NCBI GenBank assembly: GCA_019638935.1
Contig: JAHBSW010000012.1
Coordinates: forward strand, 1 to 53,247
Direction: 5' to 3'
DNA: 53,247 nt
Origin: Cryobacterium sp.
GTDB lineage: Bacteria; Actinomycetota; Actinomycetes; Actinomycetales; Microbacteriaceae
The notes under the pieces are model-generated. The model made no database searches. It saw only the letters and a list, made by a program, of their open reading frames with translations, and was not told the origin of the DNA. Below, one piece after another: positions 24,915 through 34,774 of this stretch. The position numbers were made by a program, and so were the translations under genes. Positions within the stretch are counted from its first letter, which is position 1. Each line of letters begins with the position of its first letter.

Positions 24915-25571
24915 ATGACACTCCCTCGTAAGAATCTGGCGATCGGCCTCGCCCTCATCGCAGGCCTCGTGCTTGCCGGATGCTCGGGCTCGCCCGAGGA
25001 GACCCCCGAAGCTCCGACATCGACCGAAGCACCCAGCGAGACGCCCAGCGAGACCCCGGCGGAGACCCCTGCTGAGACCACCGCCCCCGGCGACATCGCA
25101 CAGCCCGGCGCCACCGTCGCGATCGGCCAGTGGGTCAACTACGAGTACCTCGGGCTCGACGACACCACAGCGATCATCTCGGCACGCCTCGTGAGCGCCG
25201 AAGCACCGAGCGCCGAGGACGCTGCGTTCCTCGTCAAGGAGATCCCGCAGCTCCAGGGCTACGAGCTCATCTTCTTCACCGTGGAGCAGAAGAAGGTCTC
25301 GGGCGACGAGATCGCGTTCCAGGCCGACTACACCGGCTGGCGCCCCGCCACCGCTGACCGCAAGCGCGCGCAGGACGTCACCGTGATCGGCTGGGACAAG
25401 TGCAAGACGAACTCCTTCTCGAGGGACTTCGACACTGCCGGTGCCACCATCACGCAGTGCGTGATCGGCGCCAAGGTTCCCGGTGGCCAGGACATCGCGG
25501 GCATAATGTACGCCCCGTTCGACTCGCCCTATGCCTACAGCGACGGAAACCCGATCCTCTTCACCAAGTAG
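24915..25571 (+). CDS. Putative lipoprotein with Thr/Pro/Glu-rich linker
   Basis: A protein of 218 residues. The signal peptide ends in the lipobox LAGC with Cys23 as the lipidation site, followed by a low-complexity linker of SETPSETPAETPAETT type (residues ~28-55) and a globular extracytoplasmic domain. Two Cys (KCKTNSFS and TQCVIGAK) could form a disulfide. The start of the domain (ATVAIGQWVNYEY) resembles DUF4352-like extracytoplasmic folds, but I cannot assign a family. ATG 24915 follows AGGAAG by 8 nt. It ends before a strong bidirectional terminator. Confidence 0.82.
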   Translation: MTLPRKNLAIGLALIAGLVLAGCSGSPEETPEAPTSTEAPSETPSETPAETPAETTAPGDIAQPGATVAIGQWVNYEYLGLDDTTAIISARLVSAEAPSAEDAAFLVKEIPQLQGYELIFFTVEQKKVSGDEIAFQADYTGWRPATADRKRAQDVTVIGWDKCKTNSFSRDFDTAGATITQCVIGAKVPGGQDIAGIMYAPFDSPYAYSDGNPILFTK

Positions 25572-25593
25572 TCACGAAGCCGCACCGCACATG

Positions 25594-25625
25594 ACGAAGC
25601 CCCCTCATCAGTGAGGGGGCTTCGT
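25594..25625. terminator. Strong intrinsic terminator between convergent genes
   Basis: A perfect 14-bp stem ACGAAGCCCCCTCA / TGAGGGGGCTTCGT with a TCAG loop. The stem carries AA on one side and TTCGTTCT on the other, so it can serve the lipoprotein gene and the convergent gene at 25655-26332. Confidence 0.9.
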
Positions 25626-25654
25626 TCTGCGCACGGGGGTCGGATGCCGATCGT

Positions 25655-26332
25655 TCAGCGCTGCAGCGTCCACGGCTTGCGCCGCACGAGCACGTGCCCG
25701 CGGCTCGTGCTGAGCCGCGTCCACGGTCCGGTCTCGAGCACCCGCACCGGGTCGCCCTCCCCGAGAAAGCCGAGCGAGTGCGCGGCGAACGCCGCCCCGG
25801 CCGGCACATGCTCGAACCCTTCGATCGGGCGGTTCCAGACCTCGTGACGCACGCGCTGCACGATCGACGCGCCGCTCTCGGTGCCTACGGCGTCCTTCAC
25901 CTCGCGGATGCCCGCGTCGGCGACCGACTCCAGCACGGTGCCGGGCAGGTCGTCGAGGCTCGTCCACCCGCCACGCGGCGGCGAGATCGCCGCCCACACC
26001 ACCGTGTTGACCTCGAGGGGGAGGGAGGCGACGACGGGCGCACCGGCATCCGTGAGCGTGCTCTGGAGCCGAGCGAGCCGATCCAGCATCGACCGCAGCG
26101 GCACGACGACATCGAATGTCGCATCGTCGGCGAGCGCAAAGGTGCGCAGCCCGAGCACGGTCGGAGTGTCATCGTGAAGTCCGGATGGGTAGAACACTGC
26201 CGTGTACACGGCGAGAACCCCGGATCCGGCGATGAGGCGCGTCGAACCGTCCTCGACCCGCGCGGCACGACCGAGAAAGGTGGCGAGGTCGCCGAGGGCG
26301 AGGGAATCTACGAGAGTGAATTGCTGAGACAT
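25655..26332 (-). CDS. Conserved actinobacterial hypothetical protein
   Basis: A protein of 225 residues with no signal peptide or membrane segment and no catalytic motif that I recognise. Features are DLATFLGRAARVEDGSTRL, GSGVLAVYTAVFYPSGLHD and ATFDVVVPLRSMLDRLARL. The C-terminus is arginine-rich (GHVLVRRKPWTLQR). The composition fits a cytoplasmic soluble protein. The start is ATG 26332 with a weak GAGG. It is divergent from the thioesterase gene at 26403 with 70 bp between them, and it ends near the terminator at 25594. Confidence 0.75.
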   Translation of the reverse strand: MSQQFTLVDSLALGDLATFLGRAARVEDGSTRLIAGSGVLAVYTAVFYPSGLHDDTPTVLGLRTFALADDATFDVVVPLRSMLDRLARLQSTLTDAGAPVVASLPLEVNTVVWAAISPPRGGWTSLDDLPGTVLESVADAGIREVKDAVGTESGASIVQRVRHEVWNRPIEGFEHVPAGAAFAAHSLGFLGEGDPVRVLETGPWTRLSTSRGHVLVRRKPWTLQR

Positions 26333-26402
26333 CTGGCCTCTAAACTACCTACAAGTCGCTGGTGCGTGGGCGCCGGTGAGTGAACAGTTCTGGGGGAGGC
26401 AC

Positions 26403-27266
26403 GTGACGGACGCCCTGGGCGGCATGATCGACGCCCTCGAGTTGCAGCGGCTCGTGCCCGAATCGGAGGGCGACGAGTTCGAAGGCCCCAGCCAGTGGAT
26501 GCCGCACGGTCGAGTCTACGGTGGCCAGGTTCTCGCTCAGGCGCTCGTCGCCGCGCTGCGCACGGTCGATGACGAACGACTGCTGCACTCGACGCACGGC
26601 TACTTTCTGAGGCCCGGTGACATCAACCTGCCGATCAGGTTTCAGGTCGATCGTATTCACGACGGCCGATCGTTCTCGACACGGCGGAGCCAGGCGTTTC
26701 AGCACGGACTGCCGATCCTGTCGCTCATCGCGTCATTCCAGATCTCGGACGACGGGCTGGAGCACCAACTCGACATGCCGGGCGACGTTCCCCCGCCCGA
26801 GTCGCTCCCGAGTGACGAAGAGTTGCTTTCCGACATCGACCACCCCATCGCTCGGCACTGGGCATCGGGTCGGCCCTTCGACATGCGGCACGTCGACCCC
26901 GACATCTTTCTGCAGCACCGGGGTGAGCTCATGGCTCGCCAGGCCGTGTGGTTCAAGGCACGCGACCGGATGCCTGACGACCCCCAGCTGCACCGCGCGG
27001 CTCTCGCCTACGCAAGCGATTACACGATTCTCGAGTCGGTGCTGCGCCGCCACGGTGTGCCGTGGGCGCAGCGCGGTCTCAAGGTGGCGAGTCTCGACCA
27101 CGCGATGTGGTGGCATCGATTCGCACGCGTCGACGACTGGTTGCTCTACGTGCAGGAGTCCCCCAACGCGATCGGCGGACGCGGCCTCGCCCAGGGTCGC
27201 ATCTACACCCGCGACGGGATGCTGGTGGCCTCGGTCGCACAAGAGGGCATGATCCGGGTTCCCTAG
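26403..27266 (+). CDS. tesB: Acyl-CoA thioesterase II (TesB family)
   Basis: A double-hotdog protein of 287 residues that hydrolyses acyl-CoA to free acid and CoA. N-terminal hotdog: HGRVYGGQVLAQALVAAL and HSTHGYFLRPGDINLPI. C-terminal hotdog: ASDYTILES, VASLDHAMWWHRFARVDDWLLY and GRGLAQGRIYTRDGMLVASVAQEG. The last block holds the conserved Gln of TesB. GTG 26403 is preferred because GGGGGAGG is immediately upstream (short spacing); GTG 26376 would add nine residues. The Rieske gene follows after 19 bp. Confidence 0.93.
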   Translation: MTDALGGMIDALELQRLVPESEGDEFEGPSQWMPHGRVYGGQVLAQALVAALRTVDDERLLHSTHGYFLRPGDINLPIRFQVDRIHDGRSFSTRRSQAFQHGLPILSLIASFQISDDGLEHQLDMPGDVPPPESLPSDEELLSDIDHPIARHWASGRPFDMRHVDPDIFLQHRGELMARQAVWFKARDRMPDDPQLHRAALAYASDYTILESVLRRHGVPWAQRGLKVASLDHAMWWHRFARVDDWLLYVQESPNAIGGRGLAQGRIYTRDGMLVASVAQEGMIRVP

Positions 27267-27285
27267 ACCCTCGTGAGGAGAGAAC

Positions 27286-27732
27286 GTGAACGCGTCGGAT
27301 AGCACGTCGACTGCCGCCGTCGGCCTCAGCCGACGTTCGTTCATCTCGAACGGCGGTGTCACCGCCGTCGCGGTTGGCACCCTCGCGCTGGCGGGGTGCA
27401 GCGGGTCAGCGTCGACTGAGTCGTCCGATCCCACGGGTGGGCTCACGCCCGGCACGGTGATCCTGCCGCTCAGCGAGCTCGCCGTCGGAACCACCGCGGC
27501 GGTCACCGTCGAGCGCGTCGGCATCCTGCTCAACCGCACGGCGGAGAACACCGTCCTCGCATTCAGCGCGGTGTGCACGCATCAGGGCTGCCTGGTCGAG
27601 GCATCCTTCCGGTGCCCGTGCCACGGCTCCCGTTTCGACGCGGCGACCGGGGAGAGGCTCGCTGGTCCGGCCAGACTGCCGCTGCCCGCCATCGAGGTCG
27701 AGCTCGTCGACGGCGACATCGTGATCGCCTGA
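27286..27732 (+). CDS. Rieske [2Fe-2S] protein, exported
   Basis: A protein of 148 residues with both cluster motifs: CTHQGC (ligands C97, H99) and CPCHGS (ligands C110, H113). C102 and C112 can form the disulfide typical of high-potential bc1-type Rieske proteins. The N-terminus has a Tat-like SRRSFI motif followed by a hydrophobic stretch and a lipobox-like LAGC (C38), so it is probably a membrane-anchored extracytoplasmic electron carrier. GTG 27286 has GGAGAG upstream. It is not next to a cytochrome bc complex, so the partner is unknown. The gene abuts the convergent thioesterase gene: TGATCA provides both stop codons. Confidence 0.93.
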   Translation: MNASDSTSTAAVGLSRRSFISNGGVTAVAVGTLALAGCSGSASTESSDPTGGLTPGTVILPLSELAVGTTAAVTVERVGILLNRTAENTVLAFSAVCTHQGCLVEASFRCPCHGSRFDAATGERLAGPARLPLPAIEVELVDGDIVIA

Positions 27733-28206
27733 TCAGCCGCGTGAGCGAAGCTGCACCGGCTCGTCGAGATAGTCGGCCCACGCCGCCCGCTCGGCATCGC
27801 TGATGCGGCGGGGCCGCTCGGTCTCCGAGTCGATGAAGACCATCGTGCTCGCGGCCCGCACGGCAAGCCCGTCGTTGCAGTAGACCTCGTAACTGATCTC
27901 GGCGCTCGCTCCCCCGAACCGGCTGATCCACAGCTGCACGTCGAGCGGGTTGCGCTGGTAGGGCACGGGCAGCAGGTACTCGATCTGGTGCCCGGCAATG
28001 AGGGTCGTCGTCGTGGAGCCCGCGGCGGCGTCGATGATCGCGGTCGGCGGAGTGTGATCGTCCACGACGCCGCTACCCCGAGCATCCGGGGCCCAGAAGG
28101 CGCGCACGCGCGATTCCTCGAGAATGCGCATCATCTGCACGTTGTTGACGTGGTTGTAGGCGTCGAGATCACCCCACCGCACGTGCACGGGTATGTGGAG
28201 GCGCAT
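27733..28206 (-). CDS. Acyl-CoA thioesterase, 4HBT/FadM-like single hotdog
   Basis: A hotdog-fold protein of 157 residues. HVRWGDLDAYNHVNN is the classic 4HBT active-site block, with the catalytic Asp. It is followed by HQIEYLLPVPYQRNPLDVQLWI. Members hydrolyse acyl- or hydroxybenzoyl-CoA thioesters. ATG 28206 follows AAGGAG; an extension to 28227 has no support. It stands back to back with the Rieske gene (the stops abut), with a tesB gene nearby, though on the opposite strand. The substrate is not predictable. Confidence 0.9.
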   Translation of the reverse strand: MRLHIPVHVRWGDLDAYNHVNNVQMMRILEESRVRAFWAPDARGSGVVDDHTPPTAIIDAAAGSTTTTLIAGHQIEYLLPVPYQRNPLDVQLWISRFGGASAEISYEVYCNDGLAVRAASTMVFIDSETERPRRISDAERAAWADYLDEPVQLRSRG

Positions 28207-28311
28207 GGAAGACTCCTTGTCAGTCACTCAACGTTAGCGTCGGCATGCGGAGGGCGCTCGCGCGCGGCCGCAGCACGCGCACGCGCGCCCAGTGGCGACA
28301 CGCTAGAACAA

Positions 28312-29994
<1,683 letters not shown>

Positions 29995-30000
29995 GCGTCC

Positions 30001-30006
30001 ATTCTA
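30001..30006 (-). promoter_or_regulatory. -10 box TAGAAT of ettA (leaderless start)
   Basis: On the minus strand TAGAAT is followed by exactly 6 nt and then the ettA ATG, with no Shine-Dalgarno sequence. The spacing places the transcription start at or next to the start codon. Confidence 0.6.
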
Positions 30007-30054
30007 GGTTGGCAGCGCGCGGCTCTTGGCCGCGCCGAAACCGTTGCCGAAGCG

Positions 30055-30555
30055 CTACCTGAGCGTCAGGGTGTTGCCGATGAGGCAGGATCCGTCGGCG
30101 AGCACGGGAGCGATGTAGCTCGTGTACACGTTCTTGCCCCACTGGCCGATGAGACAGTCGTCGTGGGCGCGAACGGCGAACTCGATCGCTTCGGCATCGC
30201 GGCCCGTAGGTGTCTTGCCACGAGTCACTTCCATCGCCGAGCCGTCGAAGCCGGCGGCTTCGAGCATTGCGAGGATCTCGATGTCGGCAACGCCGGGTTG
30301 CTGACCGAACAGCACCTGGTTGACGTAGTCGAAGTAGTCCTTGTTGGCGAGCGCCGTTCCGTCGGGGAGGAAGTCGGGTGCCTCATCGCCTTCGGAGTCG
30401 GGTCTCGTCTCCGGGTCGGCTGACGGAGCCGTCGGAGTGATCGACGGTGTCGCCGACGGGGGTGCCTCGTGCTCACTCTCGGCAAGACACGCGGTGAGCG
30501 AGAGCACCATCGCCACGGCGAGAGCAACCGCGGTCACGACTCGACGTTCCTTCAC
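30055..30555 (-). CDS. Putative lipoprotein
   Basis: A protein of 166 residues. The signal peptide has Arg-rich start MKERR and the lipobox LTAC (Cys23). A Pro/Ser/Thr linker (SATPSITPTAPSADP) precedes a domain of about 100 residues containing FLPDGTALANKDYFDYV, MLEAAGFDGSAMEVT and paired Cys (DDCLIGQWG, GSCLIGNTL). The domain looks like a recurring Microbacteriaceae lipoprotein family (possibly DUF6993, not certain). GTG 30555 lies exactly 6 nt after a TAGACT box and lacks a ribosome-binding site, indicating a leaderless mRNA. No function can be assigned. Confidence 0.8.
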   Translation of the reverse strand: MKERRVVTAVALAVAMVLSLTACLAESEHEAPPSATPSITPTAPSADPETRPDSEGDEAPDFLPDGTALANKDYFDYVNQVLFGQQPGVADIEILAMLEAAGFDGSAMEVTRGKTPTGRDAEAIEFAVRAHDDCLIGQWGKNVYTSYIAPVLADGSCLIGNTLTLR

Positions 30556-30561
30556 CCGTCG

Positions 30562-30567
30562 AGTCTA
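30562..30567 (-). promoter_or_regulatory. -10 box TAGACT of the lipoprotein gene (leaderless start)
   Basis: On the minus strand TAGACT, 6 nt, then GTG 30555, with no Shine-Dalgarno sequence. The arrangement is the same as at ettA, clpS, orn and the alcohol dehydrogenase gene. Confidence 0.6.
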
Positions 30568-30585
30568 TGACGCGCTTCGCGCGCG

Positions 30586-31080
30586 CTAGAACGGGGTGAC
30601 GACCTCGTCGGCGCGCTCGGCCTCGGCGAGCTCTGCCCGGGCGGTCTCCTCCTCGATCAGAGCGTCGGCCTCCGCGTCCCCAGGGCCGACCTTCGGCTCG
30701 GCCGAACCGTCGGACTCGGTCGAGCGCAGCGAGCGCGAGTACGTGGTGGTGCCCCAGTGCAGGTCGTGGCCGAGCGACTCGGCATCGACCTCGATGGAGA
30801 CACCCTTCTTATCGCCGGCCTCCCACGGCCGAACCTTGAGCCGACCCGTCACGATCACGGGGTCACCCTTCTTGATCGAGCCGCCCGCGTTGCGGGCGAG
30901 CTGGCGATAGGTCGAGACGGTGTACCAGTTGGTGTCCCCGTCGATCCACGCCTGCTTCTCGCGATCGTAGCGACGCTGAGGGGAGGCGAGCCTGAAGCTG
31001 GTGATGTCGATTCCGTTGGCCGTCGTCACCTGACGGGGGTCGGTGCCGACGGTGCCGCGGAGTGTGATTGTGTCAGTCAT
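30586..31080 (-). CDS. ssb: Single-stranded DNA-binding protein
   Basis: A protein of 164 residues with an OB-fold of SSB type: TITLRGTVGTDPRQVTT, ITSFRLASPQRRYDREKQAW, NWYTVSTYRQLARNAGGSI and KGDPVIVTGRLKVRPWE. The acidic C-terminal tail (EADALIEEETARAELAEAE) ends VVTPF rather than the DDDIPF tip of the essential replication SSB. This is therefore probably an accessory paralogue such as SsbB and not the rpsF-linked ssb. ATG 31080 begins the OB-fold. Longer in-frame sequence upstream is out of family. Confidence 0.9.
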   Translation of the reverse strand: MTDTITLRGTVGTDPRQVTTANGIDITSFRLASPQRRYDREKQAWIDGDTNWYTVSTYRQLARNAGGSIKKGDPVIVTGRLKVRPWEAGDKKGVSIEVDAESLGHDLHWGTTTYSRSLRSTESDGSAEPKVGPGDAEADALIEEETARAELAEAERADEVVTPF

Positions 31081-31204
31081 GCGAACAGTGTGCGTCGCGA
31101 CATCCGCTGGCCCAGCCACGAGGGCCGACCGCCGTGAACGGATGCCGGGCGCATCCTGCTGTGGAGGAGAACTGCGCCGGGAGTGGACCCACCGTCGCGA
31201 GGGG

Positions 31205-31732
31205 CTACGCCGCGCGCACGTACTGCGAGAACGCCTTGCGCACCTTGTTGACCTTGGGCACAGCGACCGCGAGGCAGTAGCCCTGGCCGGGGTTCTTCGC
31301 GAAGAAGTCCTGGTGGTACTCCTCGGCGGCGTAGAAGGGGCCGAGGGGCAGCAGCTCGGTGACGACACCGCCATCCCAGATCTCGGATGCTCGCGCGAGC
31401 GCGGCCTCGAACGTCGCCTTCTGCGCCTCATCGGCGTAGTACATGCCCGAGCGGTACTGGGTTCCGACATCGTTGCCCTGGCGGTTCAGCTGCCGCGGGT
31501 CGTGCAGCGTGAAGAACGCGTCGAGGATGATGTCGGCGGGAATCACCTCGGGGTCGAATGTCACCGCGACGGCCTCGGCATGACCCGTCTGGCCCGTGCA
31601 CACGGCCTCGTAGCTCGGGTCGGGAACCGTGCCGGCGGTATAGCCCGAGACGACGTCGGAGACACCGTTCAGGGTGCGATACACGGCATCGAGGCACCAG
31701 AAGCATCCACCGGCAAGAACGTAGGTCTCCAT
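31205..31732 (-). CDS. msrA: Peptide-methionine (S)-S-oxide reductase
   Basis: A protein of 175 residues with the catalytic GGCFWC motif at residues 8-13 (nucleophile Cys10). It is followed by GYTAGTVPDPSYEAVCTGQTGHAEAV and FFTLHDPRQLNRQGNDVGTQYRSG (each shown in family order), all diagnostic of MsrA. It repairs oxidised methionine in proteins using thioredoxin. The C-terminal GQGYCLAV supplies a resolving Cys. ATG 31732 starts the protein directly at the catalytic strand, as is common. Confidence 0.97.
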   Translation of the reverse strand: METYVLAGGCFWCLDAVYRTLNGVSDVVSGYTAGTVPDPSYEAVCTGQTGHAEAVAVTFDPEVIPADIILDAFFTLHDPRQLNRQGNDVGTQYRSGMYYADEAQKATFEAALARASEIWDGGVVTELLPLGPFYAAEEYHQDFFAKNPGQGYCLAVAVPKVNKVRKAFSQYVRAA

Positions 31733-31790
31733 GCATCTAGGGTAGTCGCATGAGCTCTACCGCCGCTGTCGCGCGCAGCTGAACCCGACA

Positions 31791-32738
31791 GTGGGATACC
31801 TCTACGCGTTGGCGGCCGCAGTCATCTTCGGCAGCAACGGCAGCCTCGTCAAAGTTCTGCTCGAGACGGGCCTCTCCGCCGCTCAGGTGACCTTCGCCCG
31901 CACCGCAGGCACCGCCCTCATCGCCGGCGTCGTGCTGCTCATCACGAACCGTGCCGCCTTTCGCATCACCCCGAGCCAGGCCGGCATTTTCGCCCTGCTC
32001 GGCGTCATGGGTGTCGCGATTCTGCAGTGGGCCTACACGATCGCCGTGGGCATCCTGCCCGTGGGCATCGCGCTGCTCTTCGAGTACCTCGCGGTGCTCA
32101 TGGTCGCCCTGTTCGCGTTCTTCGTCTACCGCGAGCGGGTGAAGGCGCGACTGTGGATCGCGATCGCGTTCGTGCTCGCGGGCCTCGCCCTGGTCGCACA
32201 GGTGTGGGATGCCTCGCTCGACCCGTTCGGCGTGTTCATGGCGCTCTGCGCGGCGGTCTCGCTGGCGATCTACTTTCTGCTCGGGGAGCGTGAGGTGGCC
32301 AAGTCGTCACCCATGGCGGTCGGATTCTGGAGCATGGGTTTCGCCGCCGTGTTCTGGCTCGCGTTCGGCGACGTCTGGGCACTCGAACCGGGTGCTCTCG
32401 GCGAGGCGGCCTCGCTCGGCGGAGCCCTCGACGCGGTCGTACTGCCCCTCTGGATCATTGCCGTGATCACGGTGGTCTTCGGGTCGTTCACGCCGTTCCT
32501 GCTGTCACTGCTCGCACTGCGTCACTTGACAGCAACAGCGGCGGGGATCACGGCATCTTTCGAGGTCGTGTTCGCCTTCGTCGTCGCATGGCTGTGGCTG
32601 GGCGAATCGCTCGAGCTCTGGCAGATCCTCGGCGCGAGCGTCGTACTCGTCGGAATCGTCGTCGCGCAGACCGCCCGCGTGAACAAGGTCATCGATCCCG
32701 ACCTCGCGATCGCCCGCGACGACGCGCGCATCCTCTGA
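31791..32738 (+). CDS. EamA/DMT family transporter
   Basis: A protein of 315 residues with ten predicted membrane helices in two EamA repeats. Repeat 1 starts YLYALAAAVIFGSNGSLVKVLLETGLSAAQVTFARTAGTALI (given in outline). Repeat 2 starts around PFGVFMALCAAVSLAIYFLLGER and ends AAGITASFEVVFAFVVAWLWLGESLE. DMT transporters export metabolites or amino acids, and the substrate is unknown. GTG 31791 lacks a clear ribosome-binding site. It is divergent from msrA with 58 bp between them. Confidence 0.9.
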   Translation: MGYLYALAAAVIFGSNGSLVKVLLETGLSAAQVTFARTAGTALIAGVVLLITNRAAFRITPSQAGIFALLGVMGVAILQWAYTIAVGILPVGIALLFEYLAVLMVALFAFFVYRERVKARLWIAIAFVLAGLALVAQVWDASLDPFGVFMALCAAVSLAIYFLLGEREVAKSSPMAVGFWSMGFAAVFWLAFGDVWALEPGALGEAASLGGALDAVVLPLWIIAVITVVFGSFTPFLLSLLALRHLTATAAGITASFEVVFAFVVAWLWLGESLELWQILGASVVLVGIVVAQTARVNKVIDPDLAIARDDARIL

Positions 32739-32750
32739 TTCAGGGAATGT

Positions 32751-32764
32751 CCCCCGTTCGGGGG
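32751..32764. repeat. Short GC hairpin CCCCCG-TT-CGGGGG
   Basis: A self-complementary 14-bp sequence 12 bp after the EamA stop and 13 bp before the next start. It could be a weak terminator or a leader hairpin. It lacks a T-tract. Confidence 0.5.
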
Positions 32765-32777
32765 TATGCTTCCCCGC

Positions 32778-33608
32778 ATGGATTGGTGGAACAGCTTCGT
32801 CGCATGGCTCTCCTCGGGGGCCGTCGTCGGCGTCTTCAACGCAGCAGTATTCCCGACGCTCGCCGTGCTCATCGCCGGCATCGTCGCCGCACTCATCGGC
32901 AGGGGGTCGACGAAACGCGTCGTGAGCCTCTACGAGCGCGACCAGCGGATGGCGGCGGTGATCGGCATCCTCAGCTCCGGTCGGCGCGCGGCACGCTGGA
33001 ACCTGCTCTCCCCCGCCGACCAGCAGCACGCCGACACGCTCGCGCTCGAGGCCGAGGTCATGCTTCGCCTGTTGCCCGCGACCGGCGCCTCGATGGCGGC
33101 CGACTGGGCCGTGCACGAGCTCGCCGACATGAAGCGCGACGCCATCTCGTTCAGCTTTCAGGCGGAGCAGTCGCTCATCGAGTTCCGAAACCGCATGCTC
33201 GAGTGGCACGAGAAGCCGGGCCGCGCGAAGAGACTCTTCAAGAACGACCTCGACTCCTGGGCGTACGAAGCCACCCTCAACGAGGAGGCTCTCGTTGCAC
33301 AGCAGCAGGCGTGGGCTGCCGAGCAGGTTGCGAACAACGCCGCAGAGTCGGCCCCGGTGACGGATGCCGCAGCCGAGACACCCGCGTTCGCCGAGCCCGT
33401 CGCTGTCGAGCCCGTCGCCGGGCCTGCCTCGACTGCGCCGGCCTCCACCGCGCCAACCTCCACTGCGCCGATCTCGACCGCGCCGCAGGCCGAGCCGATC
33501 GGCTTCAGCACCGACGAAGCCCAGACGGCGATGTTCCCCGAGCAGTTGCCGGTGCCGGCGGCATCCGTGCGTCAACGCCTAGAACCGTCCGCAGACAGCC
33601 CCGCATAG
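32778..33608 (+). CDS. Hypothetical membrane-anchored protein with STAP repeats
   Basis: A protein of 276 residues, family not recognised. One N-terminal membrane anchor (VFPTLAVLIAGIVAALIG, residues ~25-43) is followed by a cytoplasmic helical region (STKRVVSLYERDQRMAAVIGIL, ASMAADWAVHELADMKRDA, LIEFRNRMLEWHEKPGRAKRLF), then an Ala/Pro/Thr-rich tail with four tandem xSTAP pentapeptides (residues ~217-236) and FSTDEAQTAMFPEQL. ATG 32778 is preferred over 32766. The helical middle part could mediate protein contacts. tRNA-Arg follows 60 bp downstream. Confidence 0.75.
   Translation: MDWWNSFVAWLSSGAVVGVFNAAVFPTLAVLIAGIVAALIGRGSTKRVVSLYERDQRMAAVIGILSSGRRAARWNLLSPADQQHADTLALEAEVMLRLLPATGASMAADWAVHELADMKRDAISFSFQAEQSLIEFRNRMLEWHEKPGRAKRLFKNDLDSWAYEATLNEEALVAQQQAWAAEQVANNAAESAPVTDAAAETPAFAEPVAVEPVAGPASTAPASTAPTSTAPISTAPQAEPIGFSTDEAQTAMFPEQLPVPAASVRQRLEPSADSPA
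33426..33485 (+). repeat. Four 15-bp tandem repeats in coding sequence
   Basis: Four consecutive 15-bp units of consensus RYCTCSACYGCGCCR encode ASTAP-ASTAP-TSTAP-ISTAP in the C-terminal tail of the 32778-33608 protein. Being a multiple of three, copy-number change would keep the frame. Confidence 0.9.
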
Positions 33609-33668
33609 GACGCCGCTCGTTAGGACTCAGGGTCGAAGGCTGCTGGGGTATCGTTGAACCGCGATTTT

Positions 33669-33741
<73 letters not shown>

Positions 33742-33762
33742 CCCGTGACGAACGAGCGATGC

Positions 33763-34038
33763 CTAGTGCTCCCCGCGGTCCTCCAGCGCCTCGAGCTCCT
33801 CGCTGTCCTCCGGATCGTAGACGTACTCGATCTGGTACTGCTCGCCGAGAGTGCGCCACGACGACACCGTGTAGTTGATGAGCGTCTCCTTGCCATCGAC
33901 AGCGGCGACGACCGTGAGCTCGTCATCCCACGTGCCATCCGTGCTGATGCGACGGTCGACCTGGCCATCGTTCGGCCCGCCACGGAAGAAGACGATGTAC
34001 TCGTCGCCGCGCTTGAGAGTGGGAGTGTCTTCGCTCAT
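33763..34038 (-). CDS. Small acidic conserved hypothetical protein
   Basis: A protein of 91 residues without signal peptide, membrane segment or known motif. It contains KRGDEYIVFFRGGPNDGQVDRR, WDDELTVVAAVDGKETLINYTV and an acidic C-terminus (DPEDSEELEALEDRGEH). It looks like a small all-beta actinobacterial protein. ATG 34038 starts MSEDTP; a TTG two codons upstream is less likely. A TACTAA box lies 6 nt before the ATG, suggesting leaderless expression. It is divergent from orn, with 77 bp between the starts. Confidence 0.75.
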   Translation of the reverse strand: MSEDTPTLKRGDEYIVFFRGGPNDGQVDRRISTDGTWDDELTVVAAVDGKETLINYTVSSWRTLGEQYQIEYVYDPEDSEELEALEDRGEH

Positions 34039-34102
34039 AGCCAATTAGTACCACGTTCGCACCGAATCAACGAGTCACGATCGGCCGTCGGAAGCCCGGC
34101 GA

Positions 34103-34108
34103 TAGACT
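34103..34108 (+). promoter_or_regulatory. -10 box TAGACT of orn (leaderless start)
   Basis: TAGACT is followed by 7 nt and then the orn ATG at 34116. No Shine-Dalgarno sequence is present in the gap (CGCCCGT). Confidence 0.55.
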
Positions 34109-34115
34109 CGCCCGT

Positions 34116-34736
34116 ATGGCAAACCCCTCCGATCGCCTCGTCTGGGTCGACTGCGAAATGACCGGCCTCGATCTCGAACGGGACGAGCTGCTCGAAGTCG
34201 CCGTCATCGTCACCGACTCCGACCTCACCGTGCTCGACGACGGCCTCACCGTCGTCATCAAGCCCAGCCACGAATCGCTCGAGAACATGTCCGACTTCGT
34301 GCGCACCATGCACCAGAAATCGGGGCTGCTCGAGGAACTCGCCGACGGGATGTCGCTCGCCGACGCCGAGTACGCCGTCAACGAGTACGTGCTCTCGCAC
34401 GTGCCCGACGAAGGGCAAGCACCCCTCGCCGGCAACTCCATCGGAACCGACCGCGCCTTCCTCGCCAAATACATGCCGCGCGTCGACTCGCACCTGCACT
34501 ACCGCAACATCGACGTGTCATCGATCAAAGAGCTCTCACGCCGCTGGTTCCCCCGCGTCTACTTCAACGCACCGGAGAAAGACGGCGACCACCGCGCCAA
34601 GGCCGACATCCTCGAATCGATCCGCGAACTGCAGTACTACCGTCGTGCGGCCTTCGTCGCCGACCCCGGACCGACCACCGTCGAAGCCCGGCTCATCGCC
34701 AGTCAGGTCATGGCCGACTTCCCCGCCGGACTGTAA
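34116..34736 (+). CDS. orn: Oligoribonuclease
   Basis: A DEDDh exonuclease of 206 residues that degrades 2-5-nt RNA and pGpG-type dinucleotides. Visible catalytic residues are D12 and E14 in VWVDCEMTGLD, the Asp in GNSIGTDRAFL, and the His/Asp in DGDHRAKADI. The sequence YMPRVDSHLHYRNIDVSSIKEL is typical of Orn. It is essential or important in many bacteria. The transcript appears leaderless. tRNA-His follows 38 bp after the stop, with a small hairpin (CGCCGC/GCGGCG, 34753-34769) between. Confidence 0.97.
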   Translation: MANPSDRLVWVDCEMTGLDLERDELLEVAVIVTDSDLTVLDDGLTVVIKPSHESLENMSDFVRTMHQKSGLLEELADGMSLADAEYAVNEYVLSHVPDEGQAPLAGNSIGTDRAFLAKYMPRVDSHLHYRNIDVSSIKELSRRWFPRVYFNAPEKDGDHRAKADILESIRELQYYRRAAFVADPGPTTVEARLIASQVMADFPAGL

Positions 34737-34774
34737 TAAGATGGTGAGTCGTCGCCGCCACAAGCGGCGCACAT

